Part shown: positions 16,248 to 23,298 of the stretch, piece by piece
Layout of the letters: each line of letters opens with the position of its first letter
Numbering within the stretch: the stretch's first letter is position 1
The notes under the pieces: generated by a model
What the model was told of the DNA's origin: nothing
The model's input: only the letters and a program-made list of their open reading frames with translations
Database searches by the model: none
Origin: Clostridia bacterium
Lineage (GTDB): Bacteria; Bacillota; Clostridia; Oscillospirales; Acutalibacteraceae
NCBI GenBank assembly: GCA_017550625.1
Contig: JAFZOL010000036.1
Location: forward strand, 1 to 42,354
Direction: 5' to 3'
Length of the DNA stretch: 42,354 nucleotides
Program-made: the position numbers and the translations under genes

Positions 16248-16276
16248 TTGCCTTTTCGCGGCGCGTGGGATATAAT
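16248..16276 (+). promoter_or_regulatory. Sigma-A promoter of the redox operon
   Basis: TTGCCT (16248-16253), 17-base spacer, consensus TATAAT (16271-16276), 32 bases before the ATG at 16309. Confidence 0.75.
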
Positions 16277-16308
16277 AATTAAGAAAACTACGAAACGGAG
16301 GAACGGAT

Positions 16309-16935
16309 ATGAAAAAAGCCATAGCCGTTTTGCTTGCCCTGCTGCTCGCGGCGGCGATGCTGACCGCCTGCGGGGCGGGTCCCGGCGAGCCGACGTCGGG
16401 CGCGGCGCAGGTCCCGGACGGGTCCGGGGCGGATACGCCCGCGTCCGAGGGCGGTGCGGTGCCGGAGGCCGCGAAGAACAAGAACTTTTCGGACCTCAGG
16501 TCGTTCACGGCCGACACGCTCGGCGGCGGGACCTTCACCGAGGCGGACTTCGCCGGGAAGGACCTGACCGTGATCAACATCTGGGGCACCTTCTGCGGGC
16601 CCTGCCTTGCCGAGATGGAGGACCTTGCCGCGTTCGAGAAGACCCTGCCCGGCAACGTGCGGCTCATCACCCTGTGCACCGACGCCGCGGGACAGGAGAG
16701 CACCGCGCAGCGCATCCTTGACGACGCGGGCTATACGGGCATCACGCTCGTGAGCTGGGACGGCGACCTCGACACCCTGCTCGACGACGTGATGTACGTG
16801 CCCACCACCCTGTTCTATGACGCGAACGGCAATTGCGTGGGCACCGAGATCATCGGCAGACAGACGGATTTCGCAGCCGCTTATACTGCGGCGATCAACG
16901 ACACGCTGACGAAGCTCGGGAAGGACACGATATGA
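16309..16935 (+). CDS. TlpA/ResA-like thioredoxin-fold lipoprotein
   Basis: 208 residues. Lipoprotein signal with lipobox LTAC (C21), a Gly/Pro/Ala-rich linker to about 55, then a thioredoxin fold with WGTFCGPC (C96 and C99) and the cis-proline loop at YVPTTLFYD. It is anchored outside the membrane and should exchange thiols and disulfides on exported proteins or maturing cofactors. The reducing power may come from the membrane polyferredoxin encoded two genes downstream. Its stop overlaps the next start (ATGA at 16932-16935). Confidence 0.88.
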   Translation: MKKAIAVLLALLLAAAMLTACGAGPGEPTSGAAQVPDGSGADTPASEGGAVPEAAKNKNFSDLRSFTADTLGGGTFTEADFAGKDLTVINIWGTFCGPCLAEMEDLAAFEKTLPGNVRLITLCTDAAGQESTAQRILDDAGYTGITLVSWDGDLDTLLDDVMYVPTTLFYDANGNCVGTEIIGRQTDFAAAYTAAINDTLTKLGKDTI

Positions 16936-17078
16936 AACGCGGGCTGATCCATATCATCCGCGCGGCGTGCCTCGCGCTCGGGGCCGTGTTCGTGTGGCTC
17001 GGGCTCTCGGGCGGCGAGTTCACGGCTGTGCTGCAGAAGGCGGTGAAGATATGTCTCGAATGCATCGGGATCGGGTGA
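16932..17078 (+). CDS. 48-residue CD1871A-family CXXC membrane protein
   Basis: A small gene whose ATG overlaps the upstream stop. The protein has one hydrophobic helix (about 8-26) and ends KAVKICLECIGIG with C41-x-x-C44. This ending and length match the small CD1871A-type family that accompanies TlpA-like and 4Fe-4S membrane proteins in Clostridia. It probably relays electrons or thiols across the membrane between the polyferredoxin and the TlpA-like lipoprotein. That role is inferred from gene order only. Confidence 0.8.
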   Translation: MKRGLIHIIRAACLALGAVFVWLGLSGGEFTAVLQKAVKICLECIGIG

Positions 17079-17977
17079 AAGCCGACCCCGTGAAAAAGCA
17101 CGGGCGGCTCCGCACGGCGGTGCAGCTCGGCTTCGCCGTGTTCTTCAACGGATACGCGGCGGGCTTTTTCAGGGCGAAGATCTTCACCGGCAAAACGAAG
17201 GGCGTGTGCGTGCCGGTGCTCAACTGCTATTCCTGCCCCGGCGCGCTCGGCGCGTGCCCGATCGGGTCGCTGCAGGCGATCCTGGGCGGGGCGGACAAGA
17301 GAGTCCCCTTTTACGTGCTCGGCACGCTGACGCTGTTCGGCGTGCTTTTGGGCAGGCTCGCCTGCGGTTTTTTGTGCCCCTTCGGGTTTTTGCAGGATAT
17401 CCTGTCAAAGATCCCGGTCAAAAAGCTCCGGCTGCCGAAGAAGCTTGACAAGGCTTTGAGATATGTGAAATATCTCATTCTGCTCGTGTTCGTTCTGCTG
17501 CTGCCCACGTTCCTCGTGGACAAATACGGCGCGGGCGCGCCGTGGTTCTGCAAATATATCTGCCCCGCCGGGACCCTGGAGGGGGGCGTGCCGCTGCTCA
17601 TCGGCAATGAAACGCTCAGGGCGCTCGCGGGGTGGCTCTTCAGCTGGAAGGCGCTGGTGCTGCTTACCGTGCTCGTCGGCGCGATATGGATCCCCCGCTT
17701 TTTCTGCCGCTATCTCTGTCCGCTCGGAGCGATCTACGGGCTGTTCAACCGCTTTTCTCTCGCGCGCATGGCGCTCGACAAAGAGAAGTGCGTCAACTGC
17801 GGCAAGTGCGAGCAGGTGTGCCCCATGACCGTGGACGTCAGGAAAGACATCAACACCGCCGAGTGCATCCGCTGCGGCAAGTGCAAAGCGGCCTGCCCGG
17901 CGAACGCCATCCGGCGCGACCCGCTGGTGAAAAAGAGCGCCGCAAAAACGGAGAACGCGGGAGGGAAAACGGAATGA
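17051..17977 (+). CDS. Membrane 4Fe-4S polyferredoxin (NapH/CcdA-partner-like)
   Basis: 308 residues from the ATG at 17051, inside the end of the CXXC gene; an alternative GTG at 17075 overlaps that gene's stop. Cys-rich membrane core: NCYSCPGALGACPIG (59-72), then C105-x3-C109, C167-x3-C171 and C219-x3-C223, each in CxxxCP form next to transmembrane helices. Two classic 4Fe-4S clusters follow: C247/250/253/257 and C272/275/278/282. This is the NapH/YccM/RnfB-like layout that moves electrons across the membrane. Here it likely feeds the CXXC and TlpA-like proteins. The stop overlaps the phosphatase start (ATGA). Confidence 0.85.
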   Translation: MSRMHRDRVKADPVKKHGRLRTAVQLGFAVFFNGYAAGFFRAKIFTGKTKGVCVPVLNCYSCPGALGACPIGSLQAILGGADKRVPFYVLGTLTLFGVLLGRLACGFLCPFGFLQDILSKIPVKKLRLPKKLDKALRYVKYLILLVFVLLLPTFLVDKYGAGAPWFCKYICPAGTLEGGVPLLIGNETLRALAGWLFSWKALVLLTVLVGAIWIPRFFCRYLCPLGAIYGLFNRFSLARMALDKEKCVNCGKCEQVCPMTVDVRKDINTAECIRCGKCKAACPANAIRRDPLVKKSAAKTENAGGKTE

Positions 17978-18435
17978 CAAGGGTCTTGTTCGTCTGCCTC
18001 GGCAACATCTGCCGCAGCCCGATGGCCGAGTGCGTGTTCAAAAAGCTCGTTTCTGACGCGGGCAGGGAAAAGGACTTCACCGTCGCCTCCGCCGCCACGA
18101 GCGACGACGAGATCGCGGGCGGGATCGGAAATCCGGTGTATCCCCCGGCGAAAAAGGAGCTCGCGCGCCACGGCCTCGACCCCGGCGAGAAGCGCGCGGT
18201 GCAGCTCGCATACGGCGACTATCAAAAATGGGACCTCATCGTGCTCATGGACAGGCATAACCGCAGCGCCGCGCTCCGGCTCTTCGGCGGCGACCCGGAT
18301 TCGAAGTTCCGGATGCTCGGCGACTACGGGACCGGCCACGACATTGCCGACCCGTGGTTCACCCGCGACTTCGAAACGGCGTACCGCGAGATCGTCGAAG
18401 GCTGCGAGGGGCTGCTCGCAGCCTTGATGGAATAA
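17974..18435 (+). CDS. Low-molecular-weight protein tyrosine phosphatase
   Basis: 153 residues, the family's normal length. The P-loop CLGNICRS is at 8-15 (nucleophile C8, R14), and the general-acid loop is ADPWF near residue 125. These enzymes dephosphorylate phosphotyrosine proteins, often regulating capsule synthesis or stress responses. The ATG at 17974 overlaps the polyferredoxin stop; a longer frame from 17632 is an overlap artefact. Membership in a redox operon is unusual. The enzyme class is sensitive to oxidation of C8 and C13, which offers a possible link. Confidence 0.92.
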   Translation: MTRVLFVCLGNICRSPMAECVFKKLVSDAGREKDFTVASAATSDDEIAGGIGNPVYPPAKKELARHGLDPGEKRAVQLAYGDYQKWDLIVLMDRHNRSAALRLFGGDPDSKFRMLGDYGTGHDIADPWFTRDFETAYREIVEGCEGLLAALME

Positions 18436-18445
18436 GAAAAAAGAT

Positions 18446-18474
18446 ACGCCCCGGAGAGGACATCTCCGGGGCGT
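18446..18474. terminator. Intrinsic terminator of the redox operon
   Basis: ACGCCCCGGAGA (18446-18457), loop GGACA, TCTCCGGGGCGT (18463-18474), with weak T tracts; the minus side (ATCTTTTTTCTTATT) also suits the DUF4250 gene. Confidence 0.7.
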
Positions 18475-18488
18475 GCTTTATATGCCGT

Positions 18489-18674
18489 TTAAGCTTTTTT
18501 GAAGACGAATCGGTTATGCTCGGCGTCGTAGACGTAACCGACGGATAAAAGGGTCTCGCGCAGCTTTTCTTCGCTGACGTTCAAATCGTCGCACAGCGCG
18601 CCGAGCGACGGATAAAAGTCGCGCAGCTTCGTGTTCACGACGCTCATCAGGATGATCGGGTCCTTCGGCAGCAT
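18489..18674 (-). CDS. DUF4250 small protein
   Basis: 61 residues, soluble. It begins MLPKDPIILMSVVNTKLRD, which I recognise as DUF4250, a short family in Clostridia and Bacteroidia with a winged-helix-like look (PSLGALCDDLNVSEEKLRETLLSVGY). The function is unknown. Its strong promoter is divergent from that of the gene at 18879. Confidence 0.85.
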   Translation of the reverse strand: MLPKDPIILMSVVNTKLRDFYPSLGALCDDLNVSEEKLRETLLSVGYVYDAEHNRFVFKKA

Positions 18675-18697
18675 GGGGCTTCCCTTCTTTCGCGTCG

Positions 18698-18725
18698 ATT
18701 ATACCACGGCGGATGAAAAAAGCAA
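18698..18725 (-). promoter_or_regulatory. Sigma-A promoter for the DUF4250 gene
   Basis: Minus strand TTGCTT (18725-18720), 16-base spacer, TATAAT (18703-18698) with an extended TGG. Confidence 0.75.
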
Positions 18726-18742
18726 GAGGAACTTTACAGAAG

Positions 18743-18775
18743 CGTTTCAAATCCGTTTCAAAACCGTTTCAATTC
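18743..18775 (+). repeat. Three tandem 11-bp direct repeats between divergent promoters
   Basis: CGTTTCAAATC (18743-18753), CGTTTCAAAAC (18754-18764) and CGTTTCAATTC (18765-18775). TTTCAA recurs at exactly 11 bases, one helical turn. A weaker unit (CTTTACAGAAG) precedes them in the same phase. The array is 18 bases from the DUF4250 -35 and 22 bases from the -35 of the 18879 gene. OmpR/PhoB-family regulators bind 11-bp direct repeats of this kind, so this is a candidate operator. Confidence 0.65.
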
Positions 18776-18796
18776 ATGTCAAGTCCGCGAATTTCC

Positions 18797-18825
18797 TTGA
18801 TTTTCCTTTTTTTCTCTGTTATGAT
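18797..18825 (+). promoter_or_regulatory. Sigma-A promoter for the gene at 18879, with a 5'-leader hairpin
   Basis: TTGATT (18797-18802), 17-base spacer, TATGAT (18820-18825) with TGT extension. The short leader holds TCCCGCG/CGCGGGA (18842-18860) just before AGGAGGAA. Confidence 0.7.
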
Positions 18826-18878
18826 ACTTTTAACAGCATTCTCCCGCGTTATTCGCGGGACCAGGAGGAATCGACCCT

Positions 18879-21053
18879 ATGCGTTTTTGCCCGGAATGCA
18901 ACCATCAGATACCGGATGACGCCCTTGTGTGCCCCGGCTGCGGCAAGCCCCTCGCGCCCGCGGGGGCCACGAAAGAGCTGCCCCAAACCGAGCGCGCCAA
19001 CGTGCGCGAAGAGTTCACGAAGGCCTTACCCGACGTGCGGCAGGCGCCCGCCGCGCCCTTCCGTCTGCCGAAGGACAAGGTACTGTTGACGAATAACGAG
19101 CTCGAAAACCCGGTGCCCGAAGAGGACGCGGCGGAAGAAAAGCCGAAGAAGAAAAAAAAGAGGATCCGCCGCAGCGGCGTGATGGTGCCCCTGATGGCGC
19201 TCGTGCTCGTGCTCGGGCTCGTGGGCGCCGTGTATCTCATTTACCGCAACGAGGTGAAGCCCCCGAAGGAGAAGAACCCCGGCGACGTGCCCGCCTTCGC
19301 GCCCGTGGCCGTGGAGATCAAGAATTACGTGGTTTATCTCAGCGACGGAGACCTGTATTACCTCGACACCGACGCGAAGACGACCATGATGCTCGCGAAG
19401 GGCCTGACGGACGACGGGACCTTCCGCTATGACGGCACGGACATCGAGTTCCCCGAGGGCGGCGAGGCGCTCGCGGGCCTCGGCGCCAGCGTGCAGCTCG
19501 GCGCGGACGGCAAGACGTTGCTGTTCCCTGTGTCGTCCGACCCGGCGGGGCATTATCTCCTGTATTACAAGGATCTCTCCGACCCCGGCGCGCAGCCCGT
19601 GCGCGTGGCGGAGAACGTGAAGGAATATACCCTGAGCGAGGACGGCAGGCGCGTGACCTGGCTCGACGGCGGCGACGCGCTGTATCAGGCCGCGCTGCCG
19701 GACGGCGAAAAGACGCGCCTGAGCGACAGCGTGCCCGACGGCTACGCCTCGTCCGCCGACGGCACGCACGTGGTGTTCCGCACCGCCGACAACCGCCTCG
19801 TTTCGTATACGCCGGGTGAGCCGAACCAGATCGCGGCGAACAACGTGGCCGAGGCGTATTTTCTGCGCGACGACCTGGTGTATTACCTCAACCACGGCAA
19901 GGAGCTCTATCGCTATAACGGCAAAAAGACCGAAAAGATCGCCTCGGGCATCACGAAGATCTGCGCCGTGTATCCCGGCGGGGAGATCTATTACCTCAAG
20001 GACAACCGCGACAAGCTGATCCTTTCGGATTTCATCGAGGACGACCTCGCGCTGTCGGACGCGATGATCTCGCAGCCGAGCGTGCCCGTGGCGCCGGTGT
20101 TCAAGGACTATCCGGATATGAAAGCGTATAACGACGCTTTCGACACCTATGAGAAGGCCTACGACGCCTATGAGGAGCAGCTGAAAGAATATGAAGAGAA
20201 GCAAAAGCGCGACGAACTGAGGCGCACGCTCGGCGAATCGCAGTGGGTGCGCCAGCTTCAGACGCTGTGCTATTTCGACGGCGAGGACCAGACCGTGCTG
20301 AGCGAGCGCATCGACCTTTCGGGCGCGATGGCGTTTTCGGACCGCGCGCCCGCCGCGGCGTTTCTGGAGATCTTGCCCGCGTCGGCGGACAAGCTGCGCT
20401 TTTCGGCGATCGACAGCATCGGCAGCGCCGACGCCATCACCGCCGAGATCGTTTCGCGCTATGAGAAGAGCATGGTGGCTGTGGGCAAGAACGCCGCGGA
20501 GCTCGGCGGCACGGACATGACGGCTGCCGAGATCTCGTGCGGGGAGGATATCCTTTACTGCCGCTGCGGCAACGGCGCCCTTTGGCGCGTGACGGTAACG
20601 GACGGCGAGCCCGGCTCAAAGAGCAGGGTGCTCAACGGCTCGGACGGTTTTCTTGCCGACCCCGACAACCGGCGCTTCGTCTCGTTCAGCGGCGAAGGGG
20701 CGTTCCCGCGCATGTCGCTCAGCGGCAGATGGACCGAGGAGAACGTGAACCCCGATTCGGTGCGTTTTCTCGACGACGGGGCGATCGTGTTCCTTGCGGA
20801 CTGCAAGCGCGGCGAGGGCGGCTATTACGGCGGCACGCTGAAGGTGTGCCGCGGCGACGTGCTCGAGACCCTCGCCGATAACGTGCGCATGTACGACCTG
20901 ACCGCCGACGGGCAGATCGTGTGCATGCGCAACCTCGCCGACGGAAAGGCGGAGACGTATCTCTGCGGCGCGGGCAGGCTCAAGGGCGTGTACGCCTCGA
21001 TGCTGCTCGGCAAAGACGCCGCGCCCGCCTTCTCGGTGTGGGAGAAGGACTGA
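18879..21053 (+). CDS. Zinc-ribbon, single-pass membrane protein with large beta-rich extracellular domain
   Basis: 724 residues. Zinc ribbon with C4, C7, C18, C21 at the very start; disordered linker; strongly basic KKKKRIRR before a transmembrane helix at about 101-122. This orients the zinc ribbon inside the cell. Outside is a propeller-like region (about 140-400) with repeated DGDLYYLDTD-type and DGRRVTWLDG-type units, a charged alpha-helical stretch (about 405-445, probable coiled coil), and a further beta-rich part. I recognise no catalytic motif. It may be a surface sensor or scaffold. AGGAGGAA precedes the ATG, and a related zinc-ribbon gene follows after 42 bases. Confidence 0.75.
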   Translation: MRFCPECNHQIPDDALVCPGCGKPLAPAGATKELPQTERANVREEFTKALPDVRQAPAAPFRLPKDKVLLTNNELENPVPEEDAAEEKPKKKKKRIRRSGVMVPLMALVLVLGLVGAVYLIYRNEVKPPKEKNPGDVPAFAPVAVEIKNYVVYLSDGDLYYLDTDAKTTMMLAKGLTDDGTFRYDGTDIEFPEGGEALAGLGASVQLGADGKTLLFPVSSDPAGHYLLYYKDLSDPGAQPVRVAENVKEYTLSEDGRRVTWLDGGDALYQAALPDGEKTRLSDSVPDGYASSADGTHVVFRTADNRLVSYTPGEPNQIAANNVAEAYFLRDDLVYYLNHGKELYRYNGKKTEKIASGITKICAVYPGGEIYYLKDNRDKLILSDFIEDDLALSDAMISQPSVPVAPVFKDYPDMKAYNDAFDTYEKAYDAYEEQLKEYEEKQKRDELRRTLGESQWVRQLQTLCYFDGEDQTVLSERIDLSGAMAFSDRAPAAAFLEILPASADKLRFSAIDSIGSADAITAEIVSRYEKSMVAVGKNAAELGGTDMTAAEISCGEDILYCRCGNGALWRVTVTDGEPGSKSRVLNGSDGFLADPDNRRFVSFSGEGAFPRMSLSGRWTEENVNPDSVRFLDDGAIVFLADCKRGEGGYYGGTLKVCRGDVLETLADNVRMYDLTADGQIVCMRNLADGKAETYLCGAGRLKGVYASMLLGKDAAPAFSVWEKD

Positions 21054-21095
21054 TCGATCCCGGACGGGAACGATATCTCTGAAGGAGGCAAACCG

Positions 21096-22823
21096 ATGAT
21101 CTGTCCGAATTGCACGCGTCCGCTGCAGGGAAACGCGGCGTTCTGCCCGTACTGCGGCGTTCCGCTTAAAAATATGACTCCTCCCCCCGCGGAGGAAGCC
21201 CCGATGTTCGGCGCCGAACCGCCCGCGCCGGCAGATCTCGGGAACGACCCGGGCTTTATGACCGCGCCGATCCCCAAACTCAGGGGCGCGGCGGGCACCC
21301 CCGGGGCGTGCCCGCGCTGCGGCGCGCAGCTCGACGCTTCGACCGGCAAATGCACCTACTGCAGCGCGGGGTTCCCGCTGCCGCAGTTCGCCGACGGCCG
21401 GGGCGTGACCGAGAAAAAGAAAAAACAGGAAGACGACTACGAGGACGGCGAAAAGCCCAAAAGACGCGGGCTTTCGGCGGCGCTGATCATCATCGCCGCG
21501 CTCTTGGTCGCCGCCCTCGCCATCGGGGCGCTCACGTGGTTCGGGGTGCTCAAAAACGTGCCCGTGGTGTCGCCGCTCGTTGAAAAGCTCAGGGGCGAGA
21601 CCGAGGCGCCCGACGACGACACCGAGCCCGCTGCCCAGACCGTGGAGATCGGCGAGGCGATACCGGCGTCGAAGGTCGCCCTGCCCGCCGCCACGACGCC
21701 GCAGGAGCCCACGGGGAACAAAACCGAGCCCGCCGGGCCCGAAGCAAAACAGACCGTGACGCTCACGGGCTACCTGCAGTATGAGGTGCACGAGCGCTAC
21801 GAGAGCTACACCGTGATCGCCCTGATCCTCGACGAAGAGACCGCTGTGAAGCCCGACAACCGCGAGACCGCCGTTTCGGTGGAGCGCGTGAACGTGGAGG
21901 GCGAGGACGTGCGGAAATTCTGCGGCAAGCACGTGACCCTCACGGGCGTGCCCTACGCCACCGATGCCGACGGCGTGACGACCGTGTCGGTCGCCGACAG
22001 CAAGCTGAAACTCCGCCCCTCGGACGAGCGCGTGAACAACGTGTTCGGCGGCGGCGTGAAGGCGAAGATCGACATGAAGGTGGATAAATCGAAGGGGTAT
22101 AAGCTGTACGTCCGCGCGACGCCCGACGCCGCCGGCGCGGTGCTCACGATGCTGGAAGACGGCGCCGGCGTGACCGTGCTCGCCGCGAAGAACGGCTGGT
22201 CGCTGATCGACTACGGCTCGAAACAGGGCTGGGTGAACACCGAGATGGCGGGACTTTCAGGCCTTGAGGTGATCGTGACCGAAGAGCCGACGACCCAAAA
22301 AGAGCCGGAGCCCGCGTCGGAGCCCCGGAGCGAGCCCGCGACCCCCGTGGATACCTCGGGGCACGTGGAGCCCGCGCGCGTGGCTGCCTCGGACGAGATC
22401 GAAGAGGACGGCGAGTATTCGCGCGGGTATCTCGCGAAAAACGCGTCGGACGGCGACCCCGAATCCGCCTGGATGGCGCCCGCCGACGGGGCGTGGATCG
22501 AGCTCGATTTCTCGTCCGAAAAAGAGATCGCGGGGATCAAGCTTTTGAACGGCAACGGCTGGGACGGTATGCTGGACGGGCGCAGCGTGCTCAGGGACCC
22601 CTATACCGCCTACGCGCGCGTGGAGCGCTTCACGCTGACGTTCTCGGACGGCAAGACCCTGAGCTTCCGCGCGAAGGACCTGAAGGAGAGCGACTTCGGC
22701 GCCAACATCTTCATCTTCGAAAAGCCCGTGCGCACCGCCTTCGTGCGCCTCACGGTCGAGAGCGTGTACGGCGGCAAAACGTATGAGGATTATCTGTGCC
22801 TGTCGGCGTTCGAGGCGTTCTGA
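21096..22823 (+). CDS. Double zinc-ribbon, single-pass membrane protein with SH3-like and discoidin-like domains
   Basis: 575 residues. Two zinc ribbons (C3, C6, C17, C20 and C72, C75, C86, C89), a basic KPKRR, and a transmembrane helix at about 126-149. Outside: an OB-like segment (about 213-302), a bacterial SH3-like domain (about 325-388, KLYVRATPDAAGAVLTML to GWVNTEM), an acidic/Pro linker, and a C-terminal carbohydrate-binding type domain (about 420-575; NASDGDPESAWMAP, WIELDF). The last resembles the NADase-type glycan-binding or discoidin-like fold. It likely binds cell-wall or host glycan while displaying zinc ribbons inside. GAAGGAGG lies before the ATG. Confidence 0.78.
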   Translation: MICPNCTRPLQGNAAFCPYCGVPLKNMTPPPAEEAPMFGAEPPAPADLGNDPGFMTAPIPKLRGAAGTPGACPRCGAQLDASTGKCTYCSAGFPLPQFADGRGVTEKKKKQEDDYEDGEKPKRRGLSAALIIIAALLVAALAIGALTWFGVLKNVPVVSPLVEKLRGETEAPDDDTEPAAQTVEIGEAIPASKVALPAATTPQEPTGNKTEPAGPEAKQTVTLTGYLQYEVHERYESYTVIALILDEETAVKPDNRETAVSVERVNVEGEDVRKFCGKHVTLTGVPYATDADGVTTVSVADSKLKLRPSDERVNNVFGGGVKAKIDMKVDKSKGYKLYVRATPDAAGAVLTMLEDGAGVTVLAAKNGWSLIDYGSKQGWVNTEMAGLSGLEVIVTEEPTTQKEPEPASEPRSEPATPVDTSGHVEPARVAASDEIEEDGEYSRGYLAKNASDGDPESAWMAPADGAWIELDFSSEKEIAGIKLLNGNGWDGMLDGRSVLRDPYTAYARVERFTLTFSDGKTLSFRAKDLKESDFGANIFIFEKPVRTAFVRLTVESVYGGKTYEDYLCLSAFEAF

Positions 22824-22860
22824 TAAGGAAAACCGAGCCGAAAAAACGGCGGATTCGCTC

Positions 22861-22889
22861 TTGATTCCGCTAAGCGGCTGTGGTATACT
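22861..22889 (+). promoter_or_regulatory. Sigma-A promoter of the 23011-26587 operon
   Basis: TTGATT (22861-22866), 17-base spacer, TATACT (22884-22889) with TGG extension. The first gene starts about 115 bases after the predicted transcript start. Confidence 0.7.
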
Positions 22890-22937
22890 GTTTTTGAATC
22901 GGATCGTGAAGATCGATAGAAGAGACGAATAAAAGAA

Positions 22938-22988
22938 AGGGGTGTCTGTCTGTGCTGTCGCTGCGGTGCAGGGCGCCCCTGCTTTTTT
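22938..22988 (+). promoter_or_regulatory. Attenuator-like leader with two exclusive hairpins
   Basis: GCAGGG (22968-22973), loop CGC, CCCTGC (22977-22982) and six T (22983-22988) form an intrinsic-terminator shape inside the leader. AGGGGTG (22938-22944) can instead pair with CGCCCCT (22974-22980), one G-U pair, which would break the terminator. Pairings are seen; control of read-through is inferred. Confidence 0.4.
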
Positions 22989-23010
22989 CACCGGAAAGAG
23001 GTGCCTACGA

Positions 23011-23298
23011 TTGAACAAACCCGAGATCATCGCGTTTTTGCGCGGATTCAACATGCCGGAGGAGCAGACCGTGTATTACGCGGACGCGGTTCTGCGCTTT
23101 CAGCCGCCTTTGGCGGCAGCGTTCGACGAATACGCGAACGGCCGGGACCCCGCCTTTCAGGTTAACGGCTGGACGGTGCGGCACGTGGCGGCGTTCGCGC
23201 ACTGCAACTATCCCGACGCCTTCTTGTATCTCGACGATATGATGAAGGACGCCGATTTCGCCGCGCAGTTTTCCGATATGGAATTTGGGAGGAAATGA
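23011..23298 (+). CDS. Small protein of unknown function heading the HExxH/ATPase operon
   Basis: 95 residues from a TTG at 23011, which has AAAGAGGTG upstream. The frame is open back to a GTG at 22942, but that extension would be translated through the leader hairpin and looks non-protein-like. The protein is soluble, mostly helical and slightly acidic ([36 protein letters not shown]), and ends EFGRK. I do not recognise a family. The stop overlaps the next start (ATGATG at 23295-23300), so it is translated with the HExxH protein and may be its partner, chaperone or inhibitor. Confidence 0.65.
   Translation: MNKPEIIAFLRGFNMPEEQTVYYADAVLRFQPPLAAAFDEYANGRDPAFQVNGWTVRHVAAFAHCNYPDAFLYLDDMMKDADFAAQFSDMEFGRK

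Noticed and set aside
16197-16300. A short frame starting MKKRLARPASF after the sigma operon
   Set aside because: It begins inside the terminator hairpin and runs through the next promoter.
22942-23010. N-terminal extension of the small protein from the GTG at 22942
   Set aside because: It would be read through the terminator-like hairpin; TTG at 23011 has its own ribosome site.
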